Source: Prevotella intermedia ATCC 25611 = DSM 20706 (GTDB taxonomy: Bacteria > Bacteroidota > Bacteroidia > Bacteroidales > Bacteroidaceae). From it: 64,000 bases of DNA. Both the position numbers and the translations under genes were made by a program. The notes under the pieces were generated by a model. The model saw only the letters and a program-made list of their open reading frames with translations, did not search any database and was not told where the DNA came from. How positions within the stretch are numbered: the first letter of the stretch is position 1; each line of letters opens with the position of its first letter. Below, piece after piece: positions 26,670 through 35,430 of this stretch. The stretch lies in assembly GCF_001953955.1 (NCBI RefSeq), contig NZ_CP019301.1:124001-188000 (forward strand). The letters are read 5' to 3'.

Positions 26670-27845
26670 CTATTTTGTTGTTGCGGCTCTGAGTGTAATC
26701 ACCACAATCTCGTTCGGCATATTCAGTCGGAACGGTGCAAAGCCTCCCAATCCTGCGGTTACGTTGAGTATATGGTCGCCACTTCGGTAGACGCCGTAGT
26801 CGTTTTTCTCTTTCAACTGTGTGGGGCGGAAGCCGAATATCTCCATTTGTCCGGCGTGGGTGTGGCCGCACAGCGTTATCTGTGCCAAGTTTTGAGGCAG
26901 TATGTGGCGACGCCATGCCGACGGGTCGTGCTGCAACATAATGACGAATGCGTTTGGTTTCACTCCCTTCAGTGTTTGCTTGTAGTCGGCTTTCTGTGGG
27001 AAGGGCGGCTTGCCGTCGTTCTCTGCTCCTGCAATAACGATGCTGTCGTTGCCTCGCCGTATGATTTTGTTGCTGTTGTTCAGCAGTGTCCAGCCTAATT
27101 TATTGCGCACAATGTCGGCAAACAGTGCCACTTGCTTCTTCTCTTCTTCGGGTGTAACGTCCACATATTCAGCATAGTCGTGGTTTCCTGCCACGGCTAT
27201 GGTGCCCTTCATCGACGACTTCAGCAGCGGCGCGAAGAGCAAAATCTCGTCGGGTCGCATATTCTGCAAGTCGCCCGTGAACACTATTTGGTCGGCTTTT
27301 ATGCTTCTTATGCTGTCCATTTCGTTTTCGAGAATGCCTTTTCGCCACCCTTTGAACGAGCCGACGTGGAGGTCGGACACGTGAATGATGCGGTATCCGT
27401 CGAAGCTTTTGGGCAGATTGGGCACCGTTAGTGTTTCGTGGCGCACCCTAATCTGCGAAAAGCCGTAGGTGAGTCCGAACATATAGGCTGAAAGAGCTAC
27501 GCTGCCGACTGCCACACCTACGTAATGACCATAGTTTCGGCGCGTGCGAATGATGGTTTTGCGCACTATCCAGCCTATGAGCGAGCAGATGCCGAAGATG
27601 GTTTTCGGTCCTACGAATGCGCCCAAGAGAAACAAATAGGTGTTGAGCCACGTAAGATTGCTCGGTGCAAAGTTGCGTATCGATGCCAAGACACAGGTGT
27701 AAATGACGAGGAAGATGGTGGGAATCCACCAAGCAAGCCTCTGTTGCCACGACAGGCGAATGCGCTTGCGGAAGTAGTGGGCGTCTATATAAACGTCGGA
27801 AAGTACGATGACGAGCAGTAGGGGAATGGCTATTCGGGCAATCAT
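26670..27845 (-). CDS. Membrane-bound metallophosphoesterase (YkuE/calcineurin type)
   Basis: The 391-aa protein has an N-terminal membrane region of three to four helices (LLLVIVLSDVYIDA, WWIPTIFLVIYTCVLAS, VAVGSVALSAYMFGL), then a metallophosphoesterase domain with all metal motifs: HVSDLHVGSFKG, FTGDLQN, GNHDYAEY and LCGHTHAGQ. YkuE-like relatives act on phosphate esters at the membrane; the substrate here is unknown. It begins four bases after pyrC ends, so it is co-transcribed. Confidence 0.88.
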   Translation of the reverse strand: MIARIAIPLLLVIVLSDVYIDAHYFRKRIRLSWQQRLAWWIPTIFLVIYTCVLASIRNFAPSNLTWLNTYLFLLGAFVGPKTIFGICSLIGWIVRKTIIRTRRNYGHYVGVAVGSVALSAYMFGLTYGFSQIRVRHETLTVPNLPKSFDGYRIIHVSDLHVGSFKGWRKGILENEMDSIRSIKADQIVFTGDLQNMRPDEILLFAPLLKSSMKGTIAVAGNHDYAEYVDVTPEEEKKQVALFADIVRNKLGWTLLNNSNKIIRRGNDSIVIAGAENDGKPPFPQKADYKQTLKGVKPNAFVIMLQHDPSAWRRHILPQNLAQITLCGHTHAGQMEIFGFRPTQLKEKNDYGVYRSGDHILNVTAGLGGFAPFRLNMPNEIVVITLRAATTK

Positions 27846-27849
27846 AGAT

Positions 27850-29202
27850 TTACTGTTTTATGTTTCGGAAAGTTATTTGTTCGCCTCGATAGTCGGCATC
27901 GAACTTGCCGTTGTCGAGTATATGGACGCCGTTGCAAAGCGTATGCAGTACCTGCCAGCTGTATTGGTGTCCCTGCATCGGGCTCCATTTGCACTTGCTC
28001 TGTATGTTTGCTTCGGTTACAGTCCAAGGCGTGTTGGGCTTTACGATGGCGATGTCGGCACGATAGCCCTTGCGCAAGAAGCCCCGCTCGTCGATTTGGA
28101 AGAGTCGGGCAGGGGAGTGCGCCATCAGTTCGACGAGCCTTTCGATGGTCAGCACGCCGTTATCGACAAGTTCCAGCATCGTCGGCAGCGAGTATTGCAC
28201 CATCGGCATGCCCGAAGTGGCACGTGCGCAGCCGCCCTGTTTCTGCGATAAGAGGTGGGGTGCGTGGTCGGTTGCCACAGTCGTGATGCGTCCGTCGGCA
28301 AGTGCTCGGCGCAGTTCGGCACGGTCGTGCGCTGTTTTCACCGAGGGATTGCACTTTATCAGTGCCCGCTTCGTGGTGTAGTCGTCGTTCGTGAAGTAGA
28401 GATGCGCTATCACAGCCTCCATCGTTACGAAGTCGCGGACGTGCGGTTGCTGCAGCAAATCCAGCTCTCGAGCCGTCGAAAGGTGGGCAATGTGCAGGCG
28501 TGTCTTGTGTTTCAGTGCCAGTTCCACTGCCAATCGTGAACTTTCGCAGCACGCTTTTTCGCTCCGAATCTTGTAGTGGTGGCTGATGTCGGGGTCGTCG
28601 CCGTAGCGTGCTTTCGCCTCTTTCATGTTCTCGTTGATGATGCCCGAATCCTCGCAGTGCGTCATTACGGGTAGCCCTTCGGCTGCTGCGGTGGCAAAAA
28701 TGCTCTCCAATGCGTTGCGTCGGTCTACCAGCATATTGCCCGTAGATGCGCCCATAAAGAGTTTTACGGCTGGTACAAGGTGCTTGTCGAGCTGCTTTAT
28801 GGTGTCGCTGTTGGTGTTTGTGGCACCGAAAAAGAACGAATAGTTGATGTGGCTGCTACGTTTGGCACGCTCGAACTTGTCGTTCAGTGCGTCAATCGTC
28901 GTGGTCTGCGGGTTTGTGTTGGGCATTTCGCAGAACGAAGTAACTCCTCCGTAGGCTGCCGCACGGCTTTCGCTCTCTATGTTCGCCTTGTCTTCCATTC
29001 CCGGTTCGCGGAAATGGACGTGCGTATCTATAACTCCGGGAATAACAAAGCACCCCGTAGCATCGATGATTTCATCGAAATTGCTACGGGGTGCTTCGTT
29101 TTCGGGTATGATATTGGCAATCCGATTGTCTTCAATGACGATTGCGCCATTGAAACTTTGTCCTTCATTGACAATCGTTCCGCCGTGAATGAGTTTCCTC
29201 AT
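27850..29202 (-). CDS. pyrC: Dihydroorotase
   Basis: The 450-aa enzyme closes carbamoyl-aspartate to dihydroorotate in pyrimidine synthesis. It is the class I type: zinc motif DTHVHFREPG (near 59-68), the EMPNTNPQTTT substrate loop, HCEDSGII, HIAHLST, and ATDHAPHLL with the catalytic aspartate. It lies between the DUF4369 lipoprotein gene (33 bp upstream) and the metallophosphoesterase gene. An unusually strong perfect hairpin lies inside its early coding region (29048-29096). Confidence 0.95.
   Translation of the reverse strand: MRKLIHGGTIVNEGQSFNGAIVIEDNRIANIIPENEAPRSNFDEIIDATGCFVIPGVIDTHVHFREPGMEDKANIESESRAAAYGGVTSFCEMPNTNPQTTTIDALNDKFERAKRSSHINYSFFFGATNTNSDTIKQLDKHLVPAVKLFMGASTGNMLVDRRNALESIFATAAAEGLPVMTHCEDSGIINENMKEAKARYGDDPDISHHYKIRSEKACCESSRLAVELALKHKTRLHIAHLSTARELDLLQQPHVRDFVTMEAVIAHLYFTNDDYTTKRALIKCNPSVKTAHDRAELRRALADGRITTVATDHAPHLLSQKQGGCARATSGMPMVQYSLPTMLELVDNGVLTIERLVELMAHSPARLFQIDERGFLRKGYRADIAIVKPNTPWTVTEANIQSKCKWSPMQGHQYSWQVLHTLCNGVHILDNGKFDADYRGEQITFRNIKQ
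29048..29096 (-). other. 15-bp perfect hairpin inside the pyrC coding region
   Basis: AAGCACCCCGTAGCA pairs without mismatch with TGCTACGGGGTGCTT, and the loop holds a further CGATG/CATCG stem. It covers codons about 36-51 of pyrC. Free coding sequence rarely forms such a stem; it could affect translation or be a remnant of an inverted duplication. Confidence 0.8.
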
Positions 29203-29234
29203 CGTGTGTCGTGTCTATATATAATGTGTAGTTT

Positions 29235-30095
29235 TTATTGTCTTGCCGTCAGTGTGTCGCCTGCCATTTCGGCTGGTGTCGGCGGCACAATGTCGCTGTT
29301 GGGCGTTTCTGCCATACCTGTCTGCATTGGTTCCTGCGCAGGCATTTCCATACCATTCATTTCCTTTTGCGCACGTTGGAAGTTCTCGTAGAAGTCCTTT
29401 ATTGCACTGTTGGCTTTGAAACTGTCGGGTGCTTTCGCTATAATGAACTCCACCCACGAGGGCAATTGGCTGATTGCGTTCATGTAAAGATAGTCGTTCA
29501 TCCATACAGGGTACGCATTCGGCGTCATATCGTACGACACTCGCGTGAGAAAGCCCCACGGCGAGAGCGCATTGTCGAAGTTTTCGGTTACGAAAGCCGT
29601 AAAAAGCTTGTCGATATTGGCATATACCTGCAATGCTTTCTTTATAAGACGGGCGTCGGTAGCTTGCTCGTCGTGTCCGTTCATAATGGCTGCGCCTTCC
29701 TCGTGGTCTATTTCAACATACTGATTGCGCAGCTGTGTGAACTTCTTCCAGAAGGTATTGAGCTTGTCGTTCAGCGGTGTGCCGCTCACATTCAGCTGTG
29801 TATTGTCGAGTTTCAGGTGTATATTGCCTTCCTCGAGTACGAGGGGAAACTGCAAATTCATATCGTCCATATACACTTGCACTATCTGTACGGAGTCGAG
29901 TGTGCCTCTGAAAGCGAACTCTCCGTGTACGACATCGCACGAATCGATGGTTATCAGCGTGTCGGCAGAGCCTCCTTTCAGGTACAGTTTCCGTCCGTCG
30001 AGGTTGGAAATGTTTGACGAACCCTGTATATAATATGACTTGGCGCACGACGTGAATGTCATTAAGACAATGAAAGCGTATAGTATTTTCTTCAT
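29235..30095 (-). CDS. DUF4369 family lipoprotein
   Basis: The start at 30095 gives 286 aa with a lipobox FTSC (Cys at 17). A longer frame from 30122 would begin on top of the -7 box and is rejected. The N-terminal ~110 residues (YIQGSSNISNLDGRKLYLKG, then GEFAFRGTLDSVQIVQVYMDD) are the beta-sandwich DUF4369 domain, found in Bacteroidota thiol-redox lipoproteins, but no thioredoxin CxxC follows. The C-terminal part is helical and ends in a proline/methionine-rich tail. It heads the pyrC operon. Function unknown. Confidence 0.82.
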   Translation of the reverse strand: MKKILYAFIVLMTFTSCAKSYYIQGSSNISNLDGRKLYLKGGSADTLITIDSCDVVHGEFAFRGTLDSVQIVQVYMDDMNLQFPLVLEEGNIHLKLDNTQLNVSGTPLNDKLNTFWKKFTQLRNQYVEIDHEEGAAIMNGHDEQATDARLIKKALQVYANIDKLFTAFVTENFDNALSPWGFLTRVSYDMTPNAYPVWMNDYLYMNAISQLPSWVEFIIAKAPDSFKANSAIKDFYENFQRAQKEMNGMEMPAQEPMQTGMAETPNSDIVPPTPAEMAGDTLTARQ

Positions 30096-30119
30096 AGAAT
30101 GCGTTCTTATTCTGACATA

Positions 30120-30127
30120 CAAATTTA
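30120..30127 (-). promoter_or_regulatory. -7 box (TAAATTTG) for the DUF4369-pyrC operon
   Basis: Minus strand TAAATTTG about 25 bp ahead of ATG 30095. Its position decides the start codon. Confidence 0.6.
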
Positions 30128-30202
30128 CAATGTATTTGTGAAGTAGCGAAAGTTTTTCATTGAATTTAATTTATTCACGGTGTTTTTAGGCTTTTTTCAA
30201 GT

Positions 30203-30628
30203 TTATGATTGTTTCTCTTTCCCTATCAGATAGTCTATTCTGTGTATGGTATAAATCTCGAGTGCGGTTGCAATGAGCAGGATTACGACCCAATTATGAT
30301 AGAAAATGTTCACGTAGGTGGTATATCCGCCAATGGAATTGGCAAGATATTGCTTTACGAAACCGTAGCTGTCTTCCACCATGAACAAGCCTGCAAGAAT
30401 GAAACCTATGTCTGCCAGCACCATAATCTTGCGCAGGCGGCGTATGGTAAGGTTTGTTCCGAGGTATTGTTGGCGCATCTGCATGGTGGCAAAGCATATT
30501 GCGCCTATCAGCATTATTATGCAAGCCACGTCTTGTATGATAAAGAAAGCGTAAAGACCAGTGCCCACTGCCATCAGCAAACCGCCGATGGCGTAGATGA
30601 TGCTTTCCGTTTTATTCAGTTGTCTCAT
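30203..30628 (-). CDS. Small four-helix membrane protein, unknown function
   Basis: The 141-aa protein has four hydrophobic segments (IIYAIGGLLMAVGTGLYAFF, ACIIMLIGAICFATM, KIMVLADIGFILAGLFMV, WVVILLIATALEIYTI). No catalytic motif is visible. Its start overlaps the end of the FtsB/DivIC-like gene by 17 bp, so the two are translationally coupled. The pairing suggests, but does not show, a role near the division or envelope machinery. Confidence 0.75.
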   Translation of the reverse strand: MRQLNKTESIIYAIGGLLMAVGTGLYAFFIIQDVACIIMLIGAICFATMQMRQQYLGTNLTIRRLRKIMVLADIGFILAGLFMVEDSYGFVKQYLANSIGGYTTYVNIFYHNWVVILLIATALEIYTIHRIDYLIGKEKQS

Positions 30629-31007
30629 ATTGGTTTTTGCCCTTTAAGGGTTGCTCGTCGTCGCTCAATACGAATATATCTTCGTCGTCCGCCTTCATGA
30701 AGTATCGTTCGCGGGCTATCTTTGCGATGGCGCGAGGACTTTTTTTCAGTTCCCGCAGCCTTTCCGTATCGTGCTGATACATCTTCTCGTATTTGTCAAT
30801 CTCGGTGTTGAGGTCTTTTATCTGATAATAGCATTCCACGCGACGGCGGAAGCTGTTCTCGTCGAGAACGCCCACGATGAGCACACCAAGTATGATGACG
30901 ATATGATACCTGAAGCGACTTAGGAATGAAAAAATATGTCCTGTAATTTTGCTCACTTTGTTCCTTGTTACTATGTGTAGCCTTTCGCCAATGCCATTGC
31001 GCTGCAA
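30612..31007 (-). CDS. Septum formation initiator family protein (FtsB/DivIC-like)
   Basis: The 131-aa protein has the expected layout: a short cytoplasmic start, one membrane helix (YHIVIILGVLIVGVL), a coiled coil (YYQIKDLNTEIDKYEKMYQHDTERLRELKK) and the family signature SPRAIAKIARERYFMKADDEDIFV. FtsB/DivIC proteins form a trimeric complex with FtsL and FtsQ at the division site. It is divergent from dnaX and has its own TACTTTTG box. An internal start is possible but Met1 fits the promoter distance. Confidence 0.85.
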   Translation of the reverse strand: MQRNGIGERLHIVTRNKVSKITGHIFSFLSRFRYHIVIILGVLIVGVLDENSFRRRVECYYQIKDLNTEIDKYEKMYQHDTERLRELKKSPRAIAKIARERYFMKADDEDIFVLSDDEQPLKGKNQYETTE

Positions 31008-31039
31008 AGCGGTGCAGACATCGTCGTGGCTATCTTCTG

Positions 31040-31047
31040 CAAAAGTA
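31040..31047 (-). promoter_or_regulatory. -7 box (TACTTTTG) for the FtsB-like operon
   Basis: Minus strand TACTTTTGC about 33 bp ahead of ATG 31007. Confidence 0.55.
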
Positions 31048-31143
31048 ATGAAAACTTTTGGAAAATGCAGGAACGGTGTGCAGATTTTACGCTAATTAAC
31101 AATTAAATCTTCCTTGCTGTCCTGCCATTCCCTTACTTTTTAT

Positions 31144-31151
31144 TATCTTTG
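31144..31151 (+). promoter_or_regulatory. -7 box (TATCTTTG) for dnaX
   Basis: TATCTTTGC lies about 24 bp ahead of the dnaX ATG, giving a very short leader. Confidence 0.65.
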
Positions 31152-31174
31152 CAACACCAAAAGAAAATAGAACT

Positions 31175-32959
31175 ATGGACGAATATATCGTTTCGGCACG
31201 AAAATACCGACCCATGTCGTTCTCTACCGTGGTGGGACAGCAGGCTCTTACCACAACGTTGATGAACGCCGTGAAGAACGGAAAACTTGCCCACGCTTAC
31301 CTTTTCTGCGGCCCCCGTGGCGTAGGAAAGACCACTTGCGCACGCATTTTTGCCAAGACCATCAACTGCGAACACCCTACCGAGCAGGGCGAAGCGTGCA
31401 ACGAGTGCGAGAGTTGCCAGTCGTTCAACGAGGGACGAAGCTACAACATCTTCGAACTTGATGCGGCAAGCAACAACTCTGTTGAGAATATCAAGACGCT
31501 GATGGAACAGACTCGCATTCCGCCACAGGTGGGACGATACAAGGTTTTCATCATCGACGAGGTGCACATGCTGTCTACTGCGGCTTTCAACGCTTTTCTG
31601 AAAACGCTGGAAGAACCGCCCGCACACGTCATCTTCATTCTCGCTACGACCGAAAAGCACAAGATTCTGCCCACCATACTCTCGCGTTGTCAGATTTACG
31701 ACTTCGAGCGTATGTCGGTGTCGGGCATCATCAACCACCTGAAAGCAGTGGCAGAGAAAGAGGGAATCGCTTACGAAGAGCAGGCATTGAACGTGATTGC
31801 CGAGAAAGCCGACGGCGGAATGCGCGACGCACTCTCCATTTTCGACCAGGCAGCGAGCTTCTCGCAGGGCAACATAACCTATCAGAAAGTGATAGAAGAC
31901 CTTAACGTGCTGGACACGGAAAACTATTTCAACATCGTAGACCTATCGGTTGAAAACAAGGTACCCGAAATAATGGTGCTCCTGAACAACGTCATCAACA
32001 AGGGTTTCGATGCAGGCAACCTCGTGAACGGCTTAGCTTCGCACGTGCGCAACGTGCTGATGGCGAAAGACCCACAGACACTTCCGCTGCTCGAAACCAG
32101 CCAGCAGCAACGCCAACGCTATCAGGAACAGGCGGCAAAGTGCCCCACACAGTTCCTCTACAAGGCACTGGAGGTTATGAACCGCTGCGATGTGGAATAC
32201 CGCCAAAGCTCGAACAAGCGACTTTTGGTGGAACTTACGCTCATACAAGTGGCACAAATCACGCAGAAAGACGACGATGTGCCCAGTTCGGGGCGTAGCC
32301 CCAAGCAGCTGAAAACCCTGTTCAGAAATCTTATTGTAAAGGCTCAACCGCAAACAGCGTCGCAGGTAGCTGGGGCGAGCCGTAAGCATAATGCCCACGA
32401 CGATGGGCGCAGCAGCGTGGCAACCCACGTTACCGTCAGCACCACAACCCCTCCCGCGAGCACTCCTCCCGCCGTTCCCACCATGCCGAAAGTAAAGCTC
32501 GGCGGTCTCGGAATGTCGTTTGCAAACTTGCTGAACGAAGGAAAGAAAGAGGAAAAGCAAGAAGAAGAGGTAGAAATAACCAACAAGGACGAGAACCAAA
32601 GCTTCACCCCACAGGAGCTAATCGTGGAATGGAAGGGTATGTGCACCCGCATTGCCAAGACGAACGCAGGCTTGGCGCAGCGTATGAAGTTTATAAAGCC
32701 ACAGATTCTGCCCGACGGAAAGATAGAAATAGTGGCAGGAAACAAAATCCTACTCGACGAAATGCACGCCATTCAAGGTCGCATACGTGCCACGATGGCG
32801 CAGCGTCTGCACAACGGACAAATCGACGTGGTGTTGCGATTGGCAAAGGCAGAGGAGATAAAACCCATTCTCACCCCTCGCCAAGAACTCGAGAAAATGA
32901 AGCAACAGAACAGTTCCATCGCTAAGCTCATTGAGCAGTTGGGGCTCGATTTAGCGTAA
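31175..32959 (+). CDS. dnaX: DNA polymerase III subunit gamma/tau
   Basis: The 594-aa clamp-loader ATPase has an AAA+ domain with Walker A GPRGVGKT (46-53), the zinc cysteines C65, C75, C78 and C81, Walker B VFIIDEVHML (about 122-131), and sensor ILATTEKHKI. The helical lid follows to about 360. A low-complexity linker (TTTPPASTPPAVPTMP) leads to a tau-type C-terminal domain (LIVEWKGMCTRI...). No A-rich slippery heptamer of the E. coli kind was seen, so programmed frameshifting to gamma is not supported here. Transcribed alone; element C5 follows its stop codon. Confidence 0.95.
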   Translation: MDEYIVSARKYRPMSFSTVVGQQALTTTLMNAVKNGKLAHAYLFCGPRGVGKTTCARIFAKTINCEHPTEQGEACNECESCQSFNEGRSYNIFELDAASNNSVENIKTLMEQTRIPPQVGRYKVFIIDEVHMLSTAAFNAFLKTLEEPPAHVIFILATTEKHKILPTILSRCQIYDFERMSVSGIINHLKAVAEKEGIAYEEQALNVIAEKADGGMRDALSIFDQAASFSQGNITYQKVIEDLNVLDTENYFNIVDLSVENKVPEIMVLLNNVINKGFDAGNLVNGLASHVRNVLMAKDPQTLPLLETSQQQRQRYQEQAAKCPTQFLYKALEVMNRCDVEYRQSSNKRLLVELTLIQVAQITQKDDDVPSSGRSPKQLKTLFRNLIVKAQPQTASQVAGASRKHNAHDDGRSSVATHVTVSTTTPPASTPPAVPTMPKVKLGGLGMSFANLLNEGKKEEKQEEEVEITNKDENQSFTPQELIVEWKGMCTRIAKTNAGLAQRMKFIKPQILPDGKIEIVAGNKILLDEMHAIQGRIRATMAQRLHNGQIDVVLRLAKAEEIKPILTPRQELEKMKQQNSSIAKLIEQLGLDLA

Positions 32960-32983
32960 AGGGCAGCGCAAAGCCAGCGTTTC

Positions 32984-33262
32984 TACGCTGCATTAACAGC
33001 GTGTTCATCTAGAAATTCTAGTTTTCCTAGAGCTTCTAGAAACTCTAGCATAAAACTTTAAAACAGCCTTCCTTTTGTAAAGATAATTCCAACGAAAAAC
33101 GCTAATTTCGATTTTGCACTGCGAAAGCGGCTGTTTTGCAACGCAAAACCTACGCTTTTACCGTGCAAAACAGCCGCTTTTGGAATGCAAAACAATAGGT
33201 TTTGCAAAGTGTTGATAATTAAGCCATTACGCAACAGTTACGCTTGTGAAAAATATTTACAC
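32984..33262 (+). repeat. Modular palindromic element, copy C5 (slots A, B', A') with leader
   Basis: Leader with CTAG hairpins (TCTAGAAATTCTAG and CTAGAGCTTCTAG) starts 25 bp past dnaX; the 186-bp core is 33076-33261. Slots are A, B', A', so slot 1 pairs perfectly with slot 3 and encloses slot 2, the long hairpin. The rest of the gap to the moxR promoter (33263-33498) shows no gene. Confidence 0.9.
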
Positions 33263-33498
33263 TTTTGCCGCTTGCTTTTCGTCCATAAAACGAGTTGTAC
33301 GGGCGAAAGTTTCGTGGTGGCGCAAAGGGTTTTTGCCTGTCGGTTCGTGCTTTTGGCGGTGTGTGGAAATGGGGCAAATAGAGTAATAATTGTTACCACT
33401 GCCCCCTTATTCCTCAAAGTTTCTTAATTTATTGCGCTTGTCAATCTTTTTTAATATAATTTAGTTGGAAAGCTTACATATTTACGCTTTTAAAGTGT

Positions 33499-33506
33499 TA
33501 CTTTTG
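33499..33506 (+). promoter_or_regulatory. -7 box (TACTTTTG) for the moxR-bat operon
   Basis: TACTTTTGC lies about 39 bp ahead of the moxR ATG. It is the only promoter-like box seen before the ten-kilobase run of closely spaced genes. Confidence 0.55.
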
Positions 33507-33544
33507 CGTGAATATTAAAAGAAAGTAGTACAAAATCCAGAATT

Positions 33545-34540
33545 ATGGCAGAAGCTATAGACATTCGCGAACTAAACATAAGGATAGAACAGAAGAGTGC
33601 ATTCGTAACAAATCTTGTTACAGGAATGAATCAAGTCATCGTGGGGCAGCAGCATCTTATCGACTCGCTGCTCATTGGTCTGCTCAGCGACGGACATATC
33701 TTGCTCGAAGGTGTGCCGGGACTGGCAAAGACACTGGCTATAAAAACGCTTTCGCAGCTTATCAGCGCAAAGTACAGCCGCATACAGTTCACCCCCGACC
33801 TTCTTCCTGCCGATGTCATAGGTACGCAAATCTATTCGCAAAAGGAAGAAAAGTTCCAAGTAAAGAAAGGTCCGGTGTTTGCCAACTTCGTCTTGGCCGA
33901 CGAAATAAACCGTGCGCCGGCGAAGGTTCAGAGTGCGTTGCTCGAAGCGATGCAGGAACACCAAGTAACTATCGGCGAGGAAACCTTCACGCTGCCGACG
34001 CCTTTCATGGTAATGGCAACGCAAAACCCAATAGAGCAGGAGGGAACCTATATGCTCCCAGAAGCACAGGTAGACCGTTTCATGCTGAAAGTAGTTATCA
34101 ACTACCCAACACTCGAGGAAGAAAAGCGTGTCATTCGTGAAAACCTGAGCGAGCATCTGCCCATCGTAACCCCCGTAACATCGGCAGACGACATACTCGA
34201 AGCCCGCAGCGTGGTGCGCGAGGTGTATATCGACGAGAAGATAGAGCAATACATTGCCGACATCGTTTTTGCTACCCGCTACCCCGAACGCTACGATTTG
34301 GCGAGCCTCCGACAGATGATTACCTTCGGCGGAAGTCCACGTGCCAGCATCAACCTTGCCAAGGCAGCACGTGCATACGCCTTCATAAAGCGTCGCGGAT
34401 ATGTTGTTCCAGAAGATGTTCGCGCCGTGGCACACGATGTTCTGCGCCACCGCATCGGTCTTTCCTACGAGGCTGAGGCCAGCAACGTAAACACCGAAGG
34501 CATCGTAAGCGATATTATCAACAAAGTACAGGTTCCCTAA
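33545..34540 (+). CDS. MoxR family AAA+ ATPase
   Basis: The 331-aa protein has Walker A GVPGLAKT (near 56), the MoxR-type ATP-sensor region VLADEINRAPAKVQSALLEAMQEHQVTIG, and MVMATQNPIEQEGTYMLPEAQVDRFM. MoxR proteins act as chaperones that fold or activate partner proteins carrying von Willebrand A (VWA) domains. Here it starts the bat operon and three VWA-containing products follow, which fits that role. Confidence 0.93.
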   Translation: MAEAIDIRELNIRIEQKSAFVTNLVTGMNQVIVGQQHLIDSLLIGLLSDGHILLEGVPGLAKTLAIKTLSQLISAKYSRIQFTPDLLPADVIGTQIYSQKEEKFQVKKGPVFANFVLADEINRAPAKVQSALLEAMQEHQVTIGEETFTLPTPFMVMATQNPIEQEGTYMLPEAQVDRFMLKVVINYPTLEEEKRVIRENLSEHLPIVTPVTSADDILEARSVVREVYIDEKIEQYIADIVFATRYPERYDLASLRQMITFGGSPRASINLAKAARAYAFIKRRGYVVPEDVRAVAHDVLRHRIGLSYEAEASNVNTEGIVSDIINKVQVP

Positions 34541-34560
34541 ACGCAACGGACGGATAACGT

Positions 34561-35430
34561 ATGAACACCACCGAAATGCTCAGTCGGGTACGAAAGATTG
34601 AGATTAAGACGCGTCGTCTTAGTCAGAACATCTTTGCAGGGCAATACCATTCAGCCTTCAAGGGGCGTGGTATGGCTTTCTCGGAGGTGCGTGAATACCA
34701 GTACGGCGACGATGTCCGCGATATAGAATGGAACGTTACGGCACGTTTCCATCACCCCTTTGTGAAGGTTTTCGAGGAAGAACGAGAACTCACCGTGATG
34801 CTGCTCATCGACGTCAGCGGCTCGTTGGACTTCGGAACAACCCACCAGATGAAGCGCGATATGGCAACCGAGATTGCCGCAACCCTTGCTTTCTCTGCCA
34901 TACAGAACAACGATAAAATCGGCGTTATCTTCTTTTCCGACCGCATAGAGAAATATATTGCACCCAAGAAGGGGCGCAAGCACATTCTCTACATCATACG
35001 TGAGATGCTCAACTTCGAGCCCGAAAGCAAGAAAACCGACGTCAATGCAGCCATAGAGTTCCTCACCCGTGTGGTGAAGCGACCTTGCACGGCGTTCGTG
35101 CTGAGCGATTTCTACGTGCGTTCCGACTTCGAGCACGTGTTGCAGATAGCTAACCGAAAGCACGACGTCATAGCCGTTCAGGTGTACGACATTCGTGCCA
35201 AGGAGTTGCCCGACGTAGGACTGATGAAGGTCAGCGATGCCGAAACAGGGCACGAAATGCTGGTAGATACGGGCAGCGTAAAGTTGCGCAACGCCTATAA
35301 AGCCAATTGGCTGAAACGGCAGGACGAATTGCAGGCAGTGTTCTCGAAGAGCAATGTAGACTGTATATCCATTGCAACGAACGACGATTACGTTAAAAAA
35401 CTAATGGCACTATTTGCCCAACGAAGCTGA
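34561..35430 (+). CDS. DUF58 (VWA-like) protein of the bat operon
   Basis: The 289-aa product carries the DUF58 signature GRGMAFSEVREYQYGDDVRDIEWN (about 36-59) and a VWA domain with the metal-binding motif LIDVSGSLDFG near 83. There is no signal peptide, so it is cytoplasmic, and it is the usual direct partner of MoxR. Its TGA overlaps the next ATG (ATGA at 35427-35430 region), so translation is coupled. Confidence 0.92.
   Translation: MNTTEMLSRVRKIEIKTRRLSQNIFAGQYHSAFKGRGMAFSEVREYQYGDDVRDIEWNVTARFHHPFVKVFEEERELTVMLLIDVSGSLDFGTTHQMKRDMATEIAATLAFSAIQNNDKIGVIFFSDRIEKYIAPKKGRKHILYIIREMLNFEPESKKTDVNAAIEFLTRVVKRPCTAFVLSDFYVRSDFEHVLQIANRKHDVIAVQVYDIRAKELPDVGLMKVSDAETGHEMLVDTGSVKLRNAYKANWLKRQDELQAVFSKSNVDCISIATNDDYVKKLMALFAQRS

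Noticed and set aside
31175..32959. Programmed frameshift in dnaX
   Set aside because: No A-rich slippery heptamer with a following hairpin was seen near the end of the ATPase part; the full frame codes a tau-like protein.
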